From positions 1 through 9,492 of the forward strand of contig JAGLEA010000198.1 in NCBI GenBank assembly GCA_023145315.1: a stretch of DNA of 9,492 nt. Direction: 5' to 3'. The translations under genes and the position numbers were made by a program. The notes beneath the pieces are model-generated. The model made no database searches, was not told the origin of the DNA, and saw only the letters and a list, made by a program, of their open reading frames with translations. Positions 1 to 6,033 of the stretch are shown in pieces (positions within the stretch are counted from its first letter, which is position 1; each line of letters starts with the position of its first letter). The DNA is from Psychrilyobacter sp. (GTDB taxonomy: Bacteria > Fusobacteriota > Fusobacteriia > Fusobacteriales > Fusobacteriaceae).

Positions 1-156
1 ATAAAAATAATCGGAGCTAGCAGTGACCACATGGTTTTAGATTTGACTAATGTAACTAAAAAATATAGCGTAGGCGATATAATAGAGTTTAAATTAGACT
101 ATGGTTCATTATTACAACTAGCAACATCAAAATATGTAAATAAAGTGTTACGATAA
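1..156 (+). CDS. orr: C-terminal fragment of a PLP-dependent amino-acid racemase (ornithine/alanine racemase family)
   Basis: Frame 1 is open from the first base and ends at TAA 154-156, giving the last 51 residues of a protein that starts upstream of the window. The fragment has the G-A-S-S-D-H-M-V-L-D-L-T stretch followed by Y-S-V-G-D-I-I-E-F and Y-G-S-L-L-Q-L-A-T-S-K-Y-V. I recognise this as the end of the fold-III racemases related to ornithine racemase (Orr) and YhfX: the SSDH segment followed by a short beta domain. The family interconverts L- and D-amino acids using pyridoxal phosphate in the cytoplasm. Orr makes D-ornithine for reductive ornithine fermentation. The PLP lysine lies in the missing N-terminal part, so substrate cannot be judged. 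The antiporter gene that follows would suit an amino-acid fermentation locus, since I recall similar pairings in ornithine-fermenting clostridia. Family assignment is fairly sure; the ornithine specificity and the gene symbol are inference. Confidence 0.65.
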   Translation: MKIIGASSDHMVLDLTNVTKKYSVGDIIEFKLDYGSLLQLATSKYVNKVLR

Positions 157-168
157 AAGTATAAATTT

Positions 169-240
169 TTTGATATTTGGAATTGTTGTTTATTTGATAT
201 TCCTTACTTTTAAATAATTGAATATCAAATAAATATCAAA
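169..240. promoter_or_regulatory. Cluster of four TTTGATATT motifs with a perfect 14-bp inverted repeat; candidate operator
   Basis: The 9-mer TTTGATATT occurs on the + strand at 169-177 and 193-201. Its complement AATATCAAA occurs at 221-229 and 232-240. Arms 189-202 and 220-233 pair perfectly over 14 bp around a 17-base spacer, and arms 169-178 and 231-240 pair over 10 bp. The two right-hand copies start 11 bp apart, about one helical turn. The array sits roughly 65-135 bp upstream of the predicted nhaC transcription start, which is where an activator would bind. The stem is almost all A/T and has no clean T tract after it, so I do not call it a terminator. The protein that would bind is unknown. 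Confidence 0.4.
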
Positions 241-268
241 TTTTAATTTATATTTAAGGCAACTTCTA

Positions 269-297
269 TTGACTTAGCCTTAGAAAAATCTTATACT
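269..297 (+). promoter_or_regulatory. Sigma-70 type promoter for nhaC
   Basis: TTGACT (269-274) and TATACT (292-297) are separated by exactly 17 bases, each differing from consensus at one position. The predicted start, near 304, leaves a leader of only about 25 bases before the antiporter ATG, too short for a riboswitch. The promoter makes nhaC transcription at least partly independent of the upstream racemase gene. Confidence 0.75.
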
Positions 298-328
298 TTA
301 GTGAGTAAATAAAAAAAGGGGGCAGTTT

Positions 329-1747
329 ATGAACGGAAAGCAGAAAAAAGAAACAACATTTACACACGCACTAATAGCACTAGTATTTTTAATAGGAAGT
401 TTATTTTATGCAATTCAAATTGCAGGAATAGATGTACATATTCCAATATTAATATCAGCGTTTTTTGCAGCAGGAATAGCAATATTTTCACTTAATTACA
501 ATTGGGCAGAGATAGAAGAAGGAATTGTAGATACTATTAAGATGGCTTTAGGAGCAATAATAATTCTAATGATTATTGGTATGGTAGTAGGAACTTGGAT
601 TCAATCAGGTGTAGTTCCAACGATGATATTTTACGGATTAAAAATATTATCACCAGGAATATTCCTACCAGCAACATTAATAATATGTGCAGTAGTAGCA
701 GTAGCAACAGGTTCGTCATGGACTACAGCAGCAACAGTAGGTATCGCACTTATTGGTGTAGGAGAAGGATTAGGAATACCTAGAAATATAGTGGCAGGTG
801 CTATAATCTCAGGAGCTTATATGGGAGATAAATTATCACCATTATCAGATACTACAAACTTAGCACCAGCAATGGCAGGAACAGACTTATTTACTCATAT
901 AAAGCATATGATGTATACAACAGTTCCTAGTTTTTTAATCTCACTAGTATTATTCGGATTTATTGGAATGAAATACACTGGTGCAGCATTAGATACTCAT
1001 ACAATTGATAGTATATTGACAACTTTAAGTGGAAATTTTAACTTAAATCCACTATTATTATTAGTTCCAGTTATTGTAATAGGAGCAGTAATTATGAAAG
1101 TACCAGCAATTCCAGGATTATTTGGAGGAGCAATATTAGGTGGAATAGCAGCAATAGTATTCCAAGGAGCAACAGTAGGAGCAGTATTAGAGACATTACA
1201 CTATGGATATGCTGGAGAATCAGGATTAGAGATGGTAGATTCACTTCTAAATAGAGGGGGATTAGACTCTATGATGTGGACTGTATCACTAATATTCTGT
1301 GCTATGATCTTAGGTGGAATTATGGAAAAAACACAAATGCTAGCAGCTTTAGCTATGAAGATACTTACTTTAGCAAGTACAACAGGAAACTTAATATTAG
1401 TAACTATATTAACTCCTATCTTTACAAATTTAGTAGCAGGAGATCAATATCTTGCTATTGTAGTGCCAGGAAGAATGTTTAAAAAAGCATTTGAAGACAA
1501 AGGATTACATCCTAAAAACTTATCAAGATGTTTAGAAGATTCTGGAACATTAACTTCACCGTTAATTCCATGGAATACTTGTGGTGCATATATGATCGCA
1601 ACTCTAGGATTAGCACCTTGGACATATATTCCATATTGTTTCTTAAACTTAATCAATCCGTTAATTTCAATATTCTATGGTTATACAGGAATAACCATTG
1701 AAAAATTACCAGAAGTGGAAAAAGAAACAGAAGCAGTAAAAGGATAA
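329..1747 (+). CDS. nhaC: NhaC-family Na+/H+ antiporter
   Basis: This is a 472-residue polytopic inner-membrane protein that exchanges Na+ for H+ across the cytoplasmic membrane; some relatives instead swap malate/H+ for lactate/Na+. Hydrophobic segments run through nearly the whole protein, beginning around residues 13-31 and 38-54. The family signature is clear: G-S-S-W-T-T-A at 128-134 and G-D-K-L-S-P-L-S-D-T-T-N at 166-177, with acidic residues D167 and D174 inside the membrane region, followed near the C-terminus by the N-T-C-G-A-Y segment. Length is normal for NhaC. The ATG at 329 follows a strong ribosome site (AAAGGGGG, 315-322). The gene has its own promoter (269-297) and terminator (1787-1821), so it forms a single-gene unit or the tail of the racemase operon. 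In an amino-acid fermenter it would help pH and sodium homeostasis. The ion pair is inferred from the family; the sequence does not prove substrate. Confidence 0.9.
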   Translation: MNGKQKKETTFTHALIALVFLIGSLFYAIQIAGIDVHIPILISAFFAAGIAIFSLNYNWAEIEEGIVDTIKMALGAIIILMIIGMVVGTWIQSGVVPTMIFYGLKILSPGIFLPATLIICAVVAVATGSSWTTAATVGIALIGVGEGLGIPRNIVAGAIISGAYMGDKLSPLSDTTNLAPAMAGTDLFTHIKHMMYTTVPSFLISLVLFGFIGMKYTGAALDTHTIDSILTTLSGNFNLNPLLLLVPVIVIGAVIMKVPAIPGLFGGAILGGIAAIVFQGATVGAVLETLHYGYAGESGLEMVDSLLNRGGLDSMMWTVSLIFCAMILGGIMEKTQMLAALAMKILTLASTTGNLILVTILTPIFTNLVAGDQYLAIVVPGRMFKKAFEDKGLHPKNLSRCLEDSGTLTSPLIPWNTCGAYMIATLGLAPWTYIPYCFLNLINPLISIFYGYTGITIEKLPEVEKETEAVKG

Positions 1748-1786
1748 GCAAAGAATAAAAGGAAGAAAATTATAAAATATATTTTG

Positions 1787-1821
1787 AAAGACTTGTAGAG
1801 CAATCTATGAGTCTTTTTTTT
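1787..1821 (+). terminator. Rho-independent terminator after nhaC
   Basis: A 13-bp stem (1787-1799 with 1804-1816, including two G-U pairs) closes on a GCAA tetraloop at 1800-1803. It runs into a T tract at 1814-1821. It begins 40 bases after the nhaC stop and isolates nhaC from the toxin-antitoxin module. Confidence 0.88.
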
Positions 1822-1840
1822 GTGATAATTTTATTAAATA

Positions 1841-1869
1841 TTGAAAAAAAGTACAGAATATAGTACAAT
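1841..1869 (+). promoter_or_regulatory. Promoter of the yefM-yoeB module
   Basis: TTGAAA (1841-1846) and TACAAT (1864-1869) are 17 bases apart. The second GTAC site of the operator lies inside the -10 hexamer and the first lies in the spacer, so a repressor bound there would block RNA polymerase directly. Confidence 0.75.
1850..1867. promoter_or_regulatory. Predicted YefM-YoeB operator (two AGTACA sites)
   Basis: Hexamer AGTACA occurs at 1850-1855 and 1862-1867, placing the two GTAC palindromic cores exactly 12 bp apart centre to centre. The E. coli yefM-yoeB operator is known to carry paired palindromes with TGTACA cores at that same 12-bp spacing, overlapping the promoter. Here the first base of each hexamer is A rather than T, so the palindrome is shortened to GTAC. 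Autorepression by the antitoxin-toxin complex is inferred from this match. Confidence 0.65.
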
Positions 1870-1906
1870 ACTTTATTATAAGAAATAATAAAGGGAGTTG
1901 ATGAAT

Positions 1907-2167
1907 GTGAAAGCAGTTAATTATACAGAATTTAGGCAGAATTTAAAAACTAATTTAGATAGTGTTTATAATGATCATGAAGCACTAATTGTGACTAGAA
2001 AAAGAAATGAAAATATGGTTGTAATATCTCAAGAAGACTATAATTCTCTTACAGAAACAGTATATTTATTATCTTCGCTTAAAAATTCTAGTCGATTAAT
2101 AAAATCAAGAGAGCAAGTAAAAAGTGGGAAGTTAATTAATTTGAATCTAGACCTTTTAGAGGATTAA
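1907..2167 (+). CDS. yefM: Antitoxin YefM (Phd/YefM family)
   Basis: This small protein neutralises the YoeB ribonuclease by binding it, and represses its own operon through its N-terminal half. From the GTG at 1907 it is 86 residues and begins M-K-A-V-N-Y-T-E-F-R-Q-N-L, the usual YefM start (M-x-A-V-x-Y). The next part, L-I-V-T-R-K-R-N-E-N-M-V-V-I-S-Q-E-D-Y, is the conserved Phd/YefM DNA-binding fold. The tail (L-S-S-L-K-N-S-S-R-L through V-K-S-G-K) resembles the YoeB-wrapping segment. Three starts are possible: TTG 1898, ATG 1901 and GTG 1907. The ribosome site AAGGGAG (1891-1897) lies 3 bases from the ATG but 9 from the GTG, so spacing and family alignment favour the GTG; ATG 1901 would add only two residues. 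It is followed 3 bases later by yoeB. Family identity is secure; start choice is moderate. Confidence 0.88.
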   Translation: MKAVNYTEFRQNLKTNLDSVYNDHEALIVTRKRNENMVVISQEDYNSLTETVYLLSSLKNSSRLIKSREQVKSGKLINLNLDLLED

Positions 2168-2170
2168 TAT

Positions 2171-2425
2171 ATGAAAATATCTTTTACAAAATATGGTTGG
2201 GAAGACTATAATTATTGGATTGAAACAGATAAAAAAGTAATAAAAAAAATACATAAATTGATTAAAGAAATATCAAGACACCCATTTGAAGGAACTGGAA
2301 AACCAGAACCCTTAAAAGGAAATTTATCAGGACTTTGGTCTAGAAGAGTAGACAGAGAACATAGATTAGTTTATGAAGTGTTAGAAGGGGAAATAATATT
2401 TCATCAATGCAGATACCACTATTAA
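2171..2425 (+). CDS. yoeB: Toxin YoeB (ribosome-dependent mRNA endoribonuclease)
   Basis: This 84-residue RelE-superfamily toxin binds the ribosome and cleaves mRNA in the A site when freed from YefM. Length and residues agree with E. coli YoeB almost position for position: the W-E-D-Y-N-Y-W start, P-F-E-G-T-G-K-P-E-P-L-K at 38-49, L-S-G-L-W-S-R-R at 52-59, E-H-R-L-V-Y at 63-68 and the C-terminal C-R-Y-H-Y. The catalytic residues E46, R65, H83 and Y84 are all present at the same numbers as in E. coli, so the toxin should be active. The ATG at 2171 is preceded by AGAGGA (2158-2163), which lies within the end of yefM, so the two genes are probably translationally coupled. The pair forms a two-gene operon with its own autoregulated promoter and terminator. 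Nothing looks truncated or degraded. Confidence 0.95.
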   Translation: MKISFTKYGWEDYNYWIETDKKVIKKIHKLIKEISRHPFEGTGKPEPLKGNLSGLWSRRVDREHRLVYEVLEGEIIFHQCRYHY

Positions 2426-2434
2426 ATATTTTAT

Positions 2435-2479
2435 AAAACTCCTACATTCTAGGTAATTCTAGTTTTGTAGGAGTTTTTT
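2435..2479 (+). terminator. Rho-independent terminator after yoeB
   Basis: A perfect 12-bp stem pairs 2435-2446 with 2466-2477, with a smaller CTAG/CTAG helix (2449-2452 with 2459-2462) stacked inside the loop. The T tract runs 2474-2479. It separates the toxin-antitoxin unit from dnaE. Confidence 0.9.
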
Positions 2480-2480
2480 C

Positions 2481-2515
2481 ATATAGCAAGGTAAAATGTG
2501 GTAAAATATAGCAAG
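2481..2515 (+). repeat. Compound direct repeats in the dnaE promoter region
   Basis: The 10-mer ATATAGCAAG occurs at 2481-2490 and again at 2506-2515, 25 bp apart. Between and overlapping them, GGTAAAAT occurs at 2490-2497 and 2500-2507, 10 bp apart. The second GGTAAAAT contains the predicted -10 element. The arrangement could be a binding site for a dnaE regulator or a chance product of AT-rich sequence; I know of no named motif that matches. Confidence 0.45.
2499..2507 (+). promoter_or_regulatory. Extended -10 promoter element for dnaE
   Basis: TGGTAAAAT combines the TGn extension (2499-2501) with a TAAAAT -10 hexamer (2502-2507). No good -35 hexamer lies 16-18 bases upstream, where the terminator T tract ends, which is tolerated for extended -10 promoters. 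The predicted start is near 2514, just ahead of the dnaE ribosome site. Confidence 0.5.
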
Positions 2516-2536
2516 TGAATAATTAGGAGGAGACCC

Positions 2537-5500
2537 ATGAAAAATAAATTTGTACACCTACACCTACATACTGAATATAGCCTCCTAGATGGAGTAGGTA
2601 AGATAGATCAATATCTAGATAGAGCTGTAGAACTAAATATGAAATCTATGGCAATAACAGATCACGGTAATATGTTTGGTGCTGTTGAATTTTATAAAAA
2701 AGCAATGAAAAGAGGGATAAATCCAATCATAGGTATGGAAGCATATCTTAATCAAGGTCTTATAAGTGATGAAAAACAAGAAAGAAAAAGTTTTCATCTT
2801 GTTTTATTAGCTAAAAATATAACAGGGTATAAAAACTTAATGAAACTAGCCTCAATAGGTTATATAGATGGATTTTATGCAAAACCAAGGATAGATAAGA
2901 AAATATTAAAAAAATATAGTGAAGGGCTCATCGGTCTGTCTGCATGTATGCAAGGTGAGATAGCAACGTCCCTAAGAAATAACAGATCAGAAGAGGAAAT
3001 AAGTGAGATAGTAGATTCATATATAGATATATTTGGAAGAGAAGATTTTTATATAGAACTACAAGATAATGGAATACCTGAACAATATCCACTAAATGAT
3101 AGACTCTATGAGGTAGCACAAAGGCATGAATTAGAAGTAGTAGGGACTAATGATGTTCACTATGTATATTATGGGCAACATGAATTGCAAGATGTTTTAA
3201 TTTGTATACAAACTGGAAGTAAAGTAGCAGATAAAGAAAGAATGAAAATCTCTACAACGGAATTATTCTTAAAAACCTATGATCAGATATTTGAAAAACT
3301 GGGGAAGTATAAAAATGCATTAGAAAATACAGTAAAAATAGCTGAAAGGTGTAGTTTAGATATAAAATTTGGAGAGCTAAAATTCCCAGCATATCCAGTA
3401 GAAGAAAAATACACTGGAATAGATGACTATCTACGGAAATTAGTAGATGATGGACTAGAGAAAAGGTATCCCCATGGTGTAGAAGAAAAAACAAGGGAAC
3501 GGATAGAGTATGAATTGGGAATAATAAATCAAATGGGATATGAGGAGTACTTTGTTGTAGTATGGGATTTTATAGACTATGCAAAAAAACAAGATATTCC
3601 AATCGGACCAGGTCGGGGATCTGCTGCAGGTAGTATGGTAGCTTATGCTCTAGGAATAACAGAGTTAGACCCAATAAAATACGGTTTAATTTTTGAAAGA
3701 TTTCTAAATCCAGAAAGAGTATCTATGCCAGATATAGATATAGATATTTGTGGAGAAAGAAGACATGAAATAATAGATTATGTAGTAAAGAAATATGGAA
3801 AGGATAGAGTAGCACAAATAATAACTTTTGGGACTATGAAGGCTCGTGCAGCTATAAGAGATGTCGGAAGAGTATTAGGAGTTCCTCTTTCAAAAGTTGA
3901 TAAGTTAGCAAAATTAATTCCACAGTTTTCTTCACTAAATAACGCAATTAAAAATGTCAAAGAATTTAAATTAGCTTATGAAACAGATGCGGAATCTAAA
4001 AATTTAATAGAGATATCTTTAGGATTAGAAAATACTGTGAGACATTCGTCTATTCATGCAGCAGGTGTAGTTATAACTAAAAACTTGTTGACCGAGGATG
4101 TACCACTATACTCTGATAGTAAAGGGGAACAGATAAGTACTCAATATCAGATGAAAGAATTAGAAGACTTAGGTATTTTAAAGATGGATTTTTTGGGACT
4201 ACGAACTCTAACTGTAATAAAGAGGGCAATAGATTATATAAATAAAGGTGAAAGTTTAAATATTAAATTAGAGGATATTCCATTAGACGGACCTCTAGTA
4301 TTTGATGCACTCCAACGAGGAGATACATTAGGAATATTTCAATTAGAATCTCAAGGGGTGAAAAAACTCCTAAAAAAACTGCATCCTACAACTTTTGAGG
4401 ATATAATAGCAGTATTGGCACTATATCGTCCTGGACCACTAGGGTCAGGGATGGTAGATGATTATATAGATGTAAAAAATAATAAAAAAGCTGTTAAATA
4501 TCCTCATGAAAAATTAGAAGGGGTATTAAAGGAAACTTATGGTGTAATATTATATCAAGAACAAGTAATGAAGATAGCATCAATCATGGCTAACTATTCA
4601 TTAGGAGAAGCTGACCTATTAAGGCGTGCTATGGGAAAAAAAATAGCAGAGCTTATGGAGGAAAATAGAGTATCTTTTATAGAACGATCTGTTAAAAATG
4701 GTTTTTCAAAAAAAATAGCAGAAGATGTATTTTACTTGATAGATAAATTTGCTGGATATGGATTTAATAAATCTCATTCAGCAGCATATGGCTTGATATC
4801 TTATTGGACGATCTATCTCAAAGAATATTTCCCAAAGTATTACTATGCAGCTATTATGACATCTGAGAGTGGTAATAATAGTAAGATTGCACAATATCTA
4901 GAAGACGCAAAAAAGCATGATGTAAAAGTGGGATTACCAAATATAAATAAAGTAAGTAGTAAGTTTATAGTTGATGGAGATGAAATAAGGTTTGGTATGT
5001 CGGCTATTAAAAATTTAGGTAGTGGAATTATAGAAAAACTTCAATTAGATGTCAAAGAATTTGGTGAATATCGAGATTTTGAAGAGTTTATAATGAGAAC
5101 AAAAAAAATAGGGCTAAATAAAAAAGGAATTGAAGCACTGATATTATCTGGAACTTTAGATAATTTACCAGGAAATAGACGGGAAAAATTTAGTAGTTTA
5201 GAAAAGGCTATAGTCTATGCAACCCGTGTAGCAAAGGAAGATGATATACAACAAATGAACCTATTTGGAGAAGCTAGGAGAACGATAGAAAGCTTTAATA
5301 TGGGAACTTTAGAAGAATATAAATTAGAAAATCTTCTAAGAGGAGAAAAAGAATATTTAGGGTTTTACTTTACAGGACATCCTCTGGATAAATACAAAGA
5401 TATTTTAGATGTGTATGAACTAGATAAAATAGTGGATTTAGATGGGGAAAATAAAAATCATGTAAAGACATATGGGATGATAACAAATATAAAAAAAATA

Positions 5501-5959
5501 ATAACAAAAAAAAATAAAGATATGATGGCAATATTTACTATGGAAGATCATTTAGGAGAGATTAGTTGTACTGTTTTCCCTAGAGAATATGAAAAGATGG
5601 CAAACTATATAGTAGAAGGGAATACTATATATTTAGAAGGAAATACACAAATTGATTTTTTCGGTGGTGTGGAAGAAACAAAAATAATAGTGAAGGATAT
5701 TAAATATTTAGAAGATATTGTAGAAATTAATAGTTATAAAGTGTATATTCTAATAGATGAAGAGACACGAGGAAAACTTCCAGAACTAAAGAAGATGCTT
5801 TTGAAGTACTCTGGACGAAACAAAGTATATATAGCATTGAAAGAAAAAGATAATAAAAGAGTAGTGGAATTAGGAGATGAATATAGGATTTCAATAAGTT
5901 TAAGTTTTATTCATGAAGTAACGGATCTTCTAGGAAAACGAAGGTTAAAGGTCAAATAA
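2537..5959 (+). CDS. dnaE: DNA polymerase III subunit alpha, DnaE type
   Basis: A C-family DNA polymerase that extends primers at the replication fork. The 1140-residue length fits full-length DnaE. The PHP domain comes first (about 1-210), with H-L-H-L-H-T-E-Y-S-L-L-D-G at 7-19 and T-D-H-G at 41-44. The palm follows, with G-P-G-R-G-S near 356-361 and P-D-I-D-I-D at 398-403. Catalytic aspartates are D401, D403 and D551 (in M-D-F-L-G-L-R); the first two carry E. coli numbers. Helix-hairpin-helix sequence lies around 800-880. Q-M-N-L-F at 906-910 looks like a beta-clamp binding motif. A conserved F-T-G-H-P segment (945-949) and an OB fold (about 975-1045) follow. No separate DnaQ-like exonuclease domain is fused, so it is not PolC. 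The ATG has a strong ribosome site (AGGAGGAG, 2525-2532). Fusobacteria are known to carry PolC as well, so this enzyme may share fork work with it. No terminator is visible before accB. Confidence 0.96.
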   Translation: MKNKFVHLHLHTEYSLLDGVGKIDQYLDRAVELNMKSMAITDHGNMFGAVEFYKKAMKRGINPIIGMEAYLNQGLISDEKQERKSFHLVLLAKNITGYKNLMKLASIGYIDGFYAKPRIDKKILKKYSEGLIGLSACMQGEIATSLRNNRSEEEISEIVDSYIDIFGREDFYIELQDNGIPEQYPLNDRLYEVAQRHELEVVGTNDVHYVYYGQHELQDVLICIQTGSKVADKERMKISTTELFLKTYDQIFEKLGKYKNALENTVKIAERCSLDIKFGELKFPAYPVEEKYTGIDDYLRKLVDDGLEKRYPHGVEEKTRERIEYELGIINQMGYEEYFVVVWDFIDYAKKQDIPIGPGRGSAAGSMVAYALGITELDPIKYGLIFERFLNPERVSMPDIDIDICGERRHEIIDYVVKKYGKDRVAQIITFGTMKARAAIRDVGRVLGVPLSKVDKLAKLIPQFSSLNNAIKNVKEFKLAYETDAESKNLIEISLGLENTVRHSSIHAAGVVITKNLLTEDVPLYSDSKGEQISTQYQMKELEDLGILKMDFLGLRTLTVIKRAIDYINKGESLNIKLEDIPLDGPLVFDALQRGDTLGIFQLESQGVKKLLKKLHPTTFEDIIAVLALYRPGPLGSGMVDDYIDVKNNKKAVKYPHEKLEGVLKETYGVILYQEQVMKIASIMANYSLGEADLLRRAMGKKIAELMEENRVSFIERSVKNGFSKKIAEDVFYLIDKFAGYGFNKSHSAAYGLISYWTIYLKEYFPKYYYAAIMTSESGNNSKIAQYLEDAKKHDVKVGLPNINKVSSKFIVDGDEIRFGMSAIKNLGSGIIEKLQLDVKEFGEYRDFEEFIMRTKKIGLNKKGIEALILSGTLDNLPGNRREKFSSLEKAIVYATRVAKEDDIQQMNLFGEARRTIESFNMGTLEEYKLENLLRGEKEYLGFYFTGHPLDKYKDILDVYELDKIVDLDGENKNHVKTYGMITNIKKIITKKNKDMMAIFTMEDHLGEISCTVFPREYEKMANYIVEGNTIYLEGNTQIDFFGGVEETKIIVKDIKYLEDIVEINSYKVYILIDEETRGKLPELKKMLLKYSGRNKVYIALKEKDNKRVVELGDEYRISISLSFIHEVTDLLGKRRLKVK

Positions 5960-5976
5960 CAGGTGTATTTATTAAC

Positions 5977-6005
5977 TTGTAAGAAGATATTATATATGTT
6001 AAAAT
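5977..6005 (+). promoter_or_regulatory. Predicted promoter of the accB-nusB operon
   Basis: TTGTAA (5977-5982) and TAAAAT (6000-6005) are 17 bases apart, with a TG at 5997-5998 giving an extended -10 (TGTTAAAAT) much like the one before dnaE. The predicted start near 6012 leaves a leader of about 20 bases. Read-through from dnaE is also possible because I see no terminator in the 74-base gap. Confidence 0.55.
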
Positions 6006-6033
6006 TGTATGTAGTATAAATAAGGGGGTAAAA

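Noticed and set aside
189..233. The 14-bp inverted repeat as a terminator for the racemase gene
   Set aside because: The stem has almost no G/C, the loop is 17 bases, and no T tract follows the right arm directly. An operator-like role fits better.
304..328. A riboswitch before nhaC
   Set aside because: The predicted leader is only about 25 bases, too short for a folded aptamer plus expression platform.
3252..3494. Minus-strand frames inside dnaE (also 2928-3119 and 3778-3960)
   Set aside because: All lie within the strongly conserved dnaE reading frame and have no recognisable motif or ribosome site.
2537..5959. Calling the polymerase PolC
   Set aside because: The PHP domain is at the N-terminus with no inserted exonuclease, and the OB fold is C-terminal; PolC has the OB fold first and an exonuclease within the PHP region.
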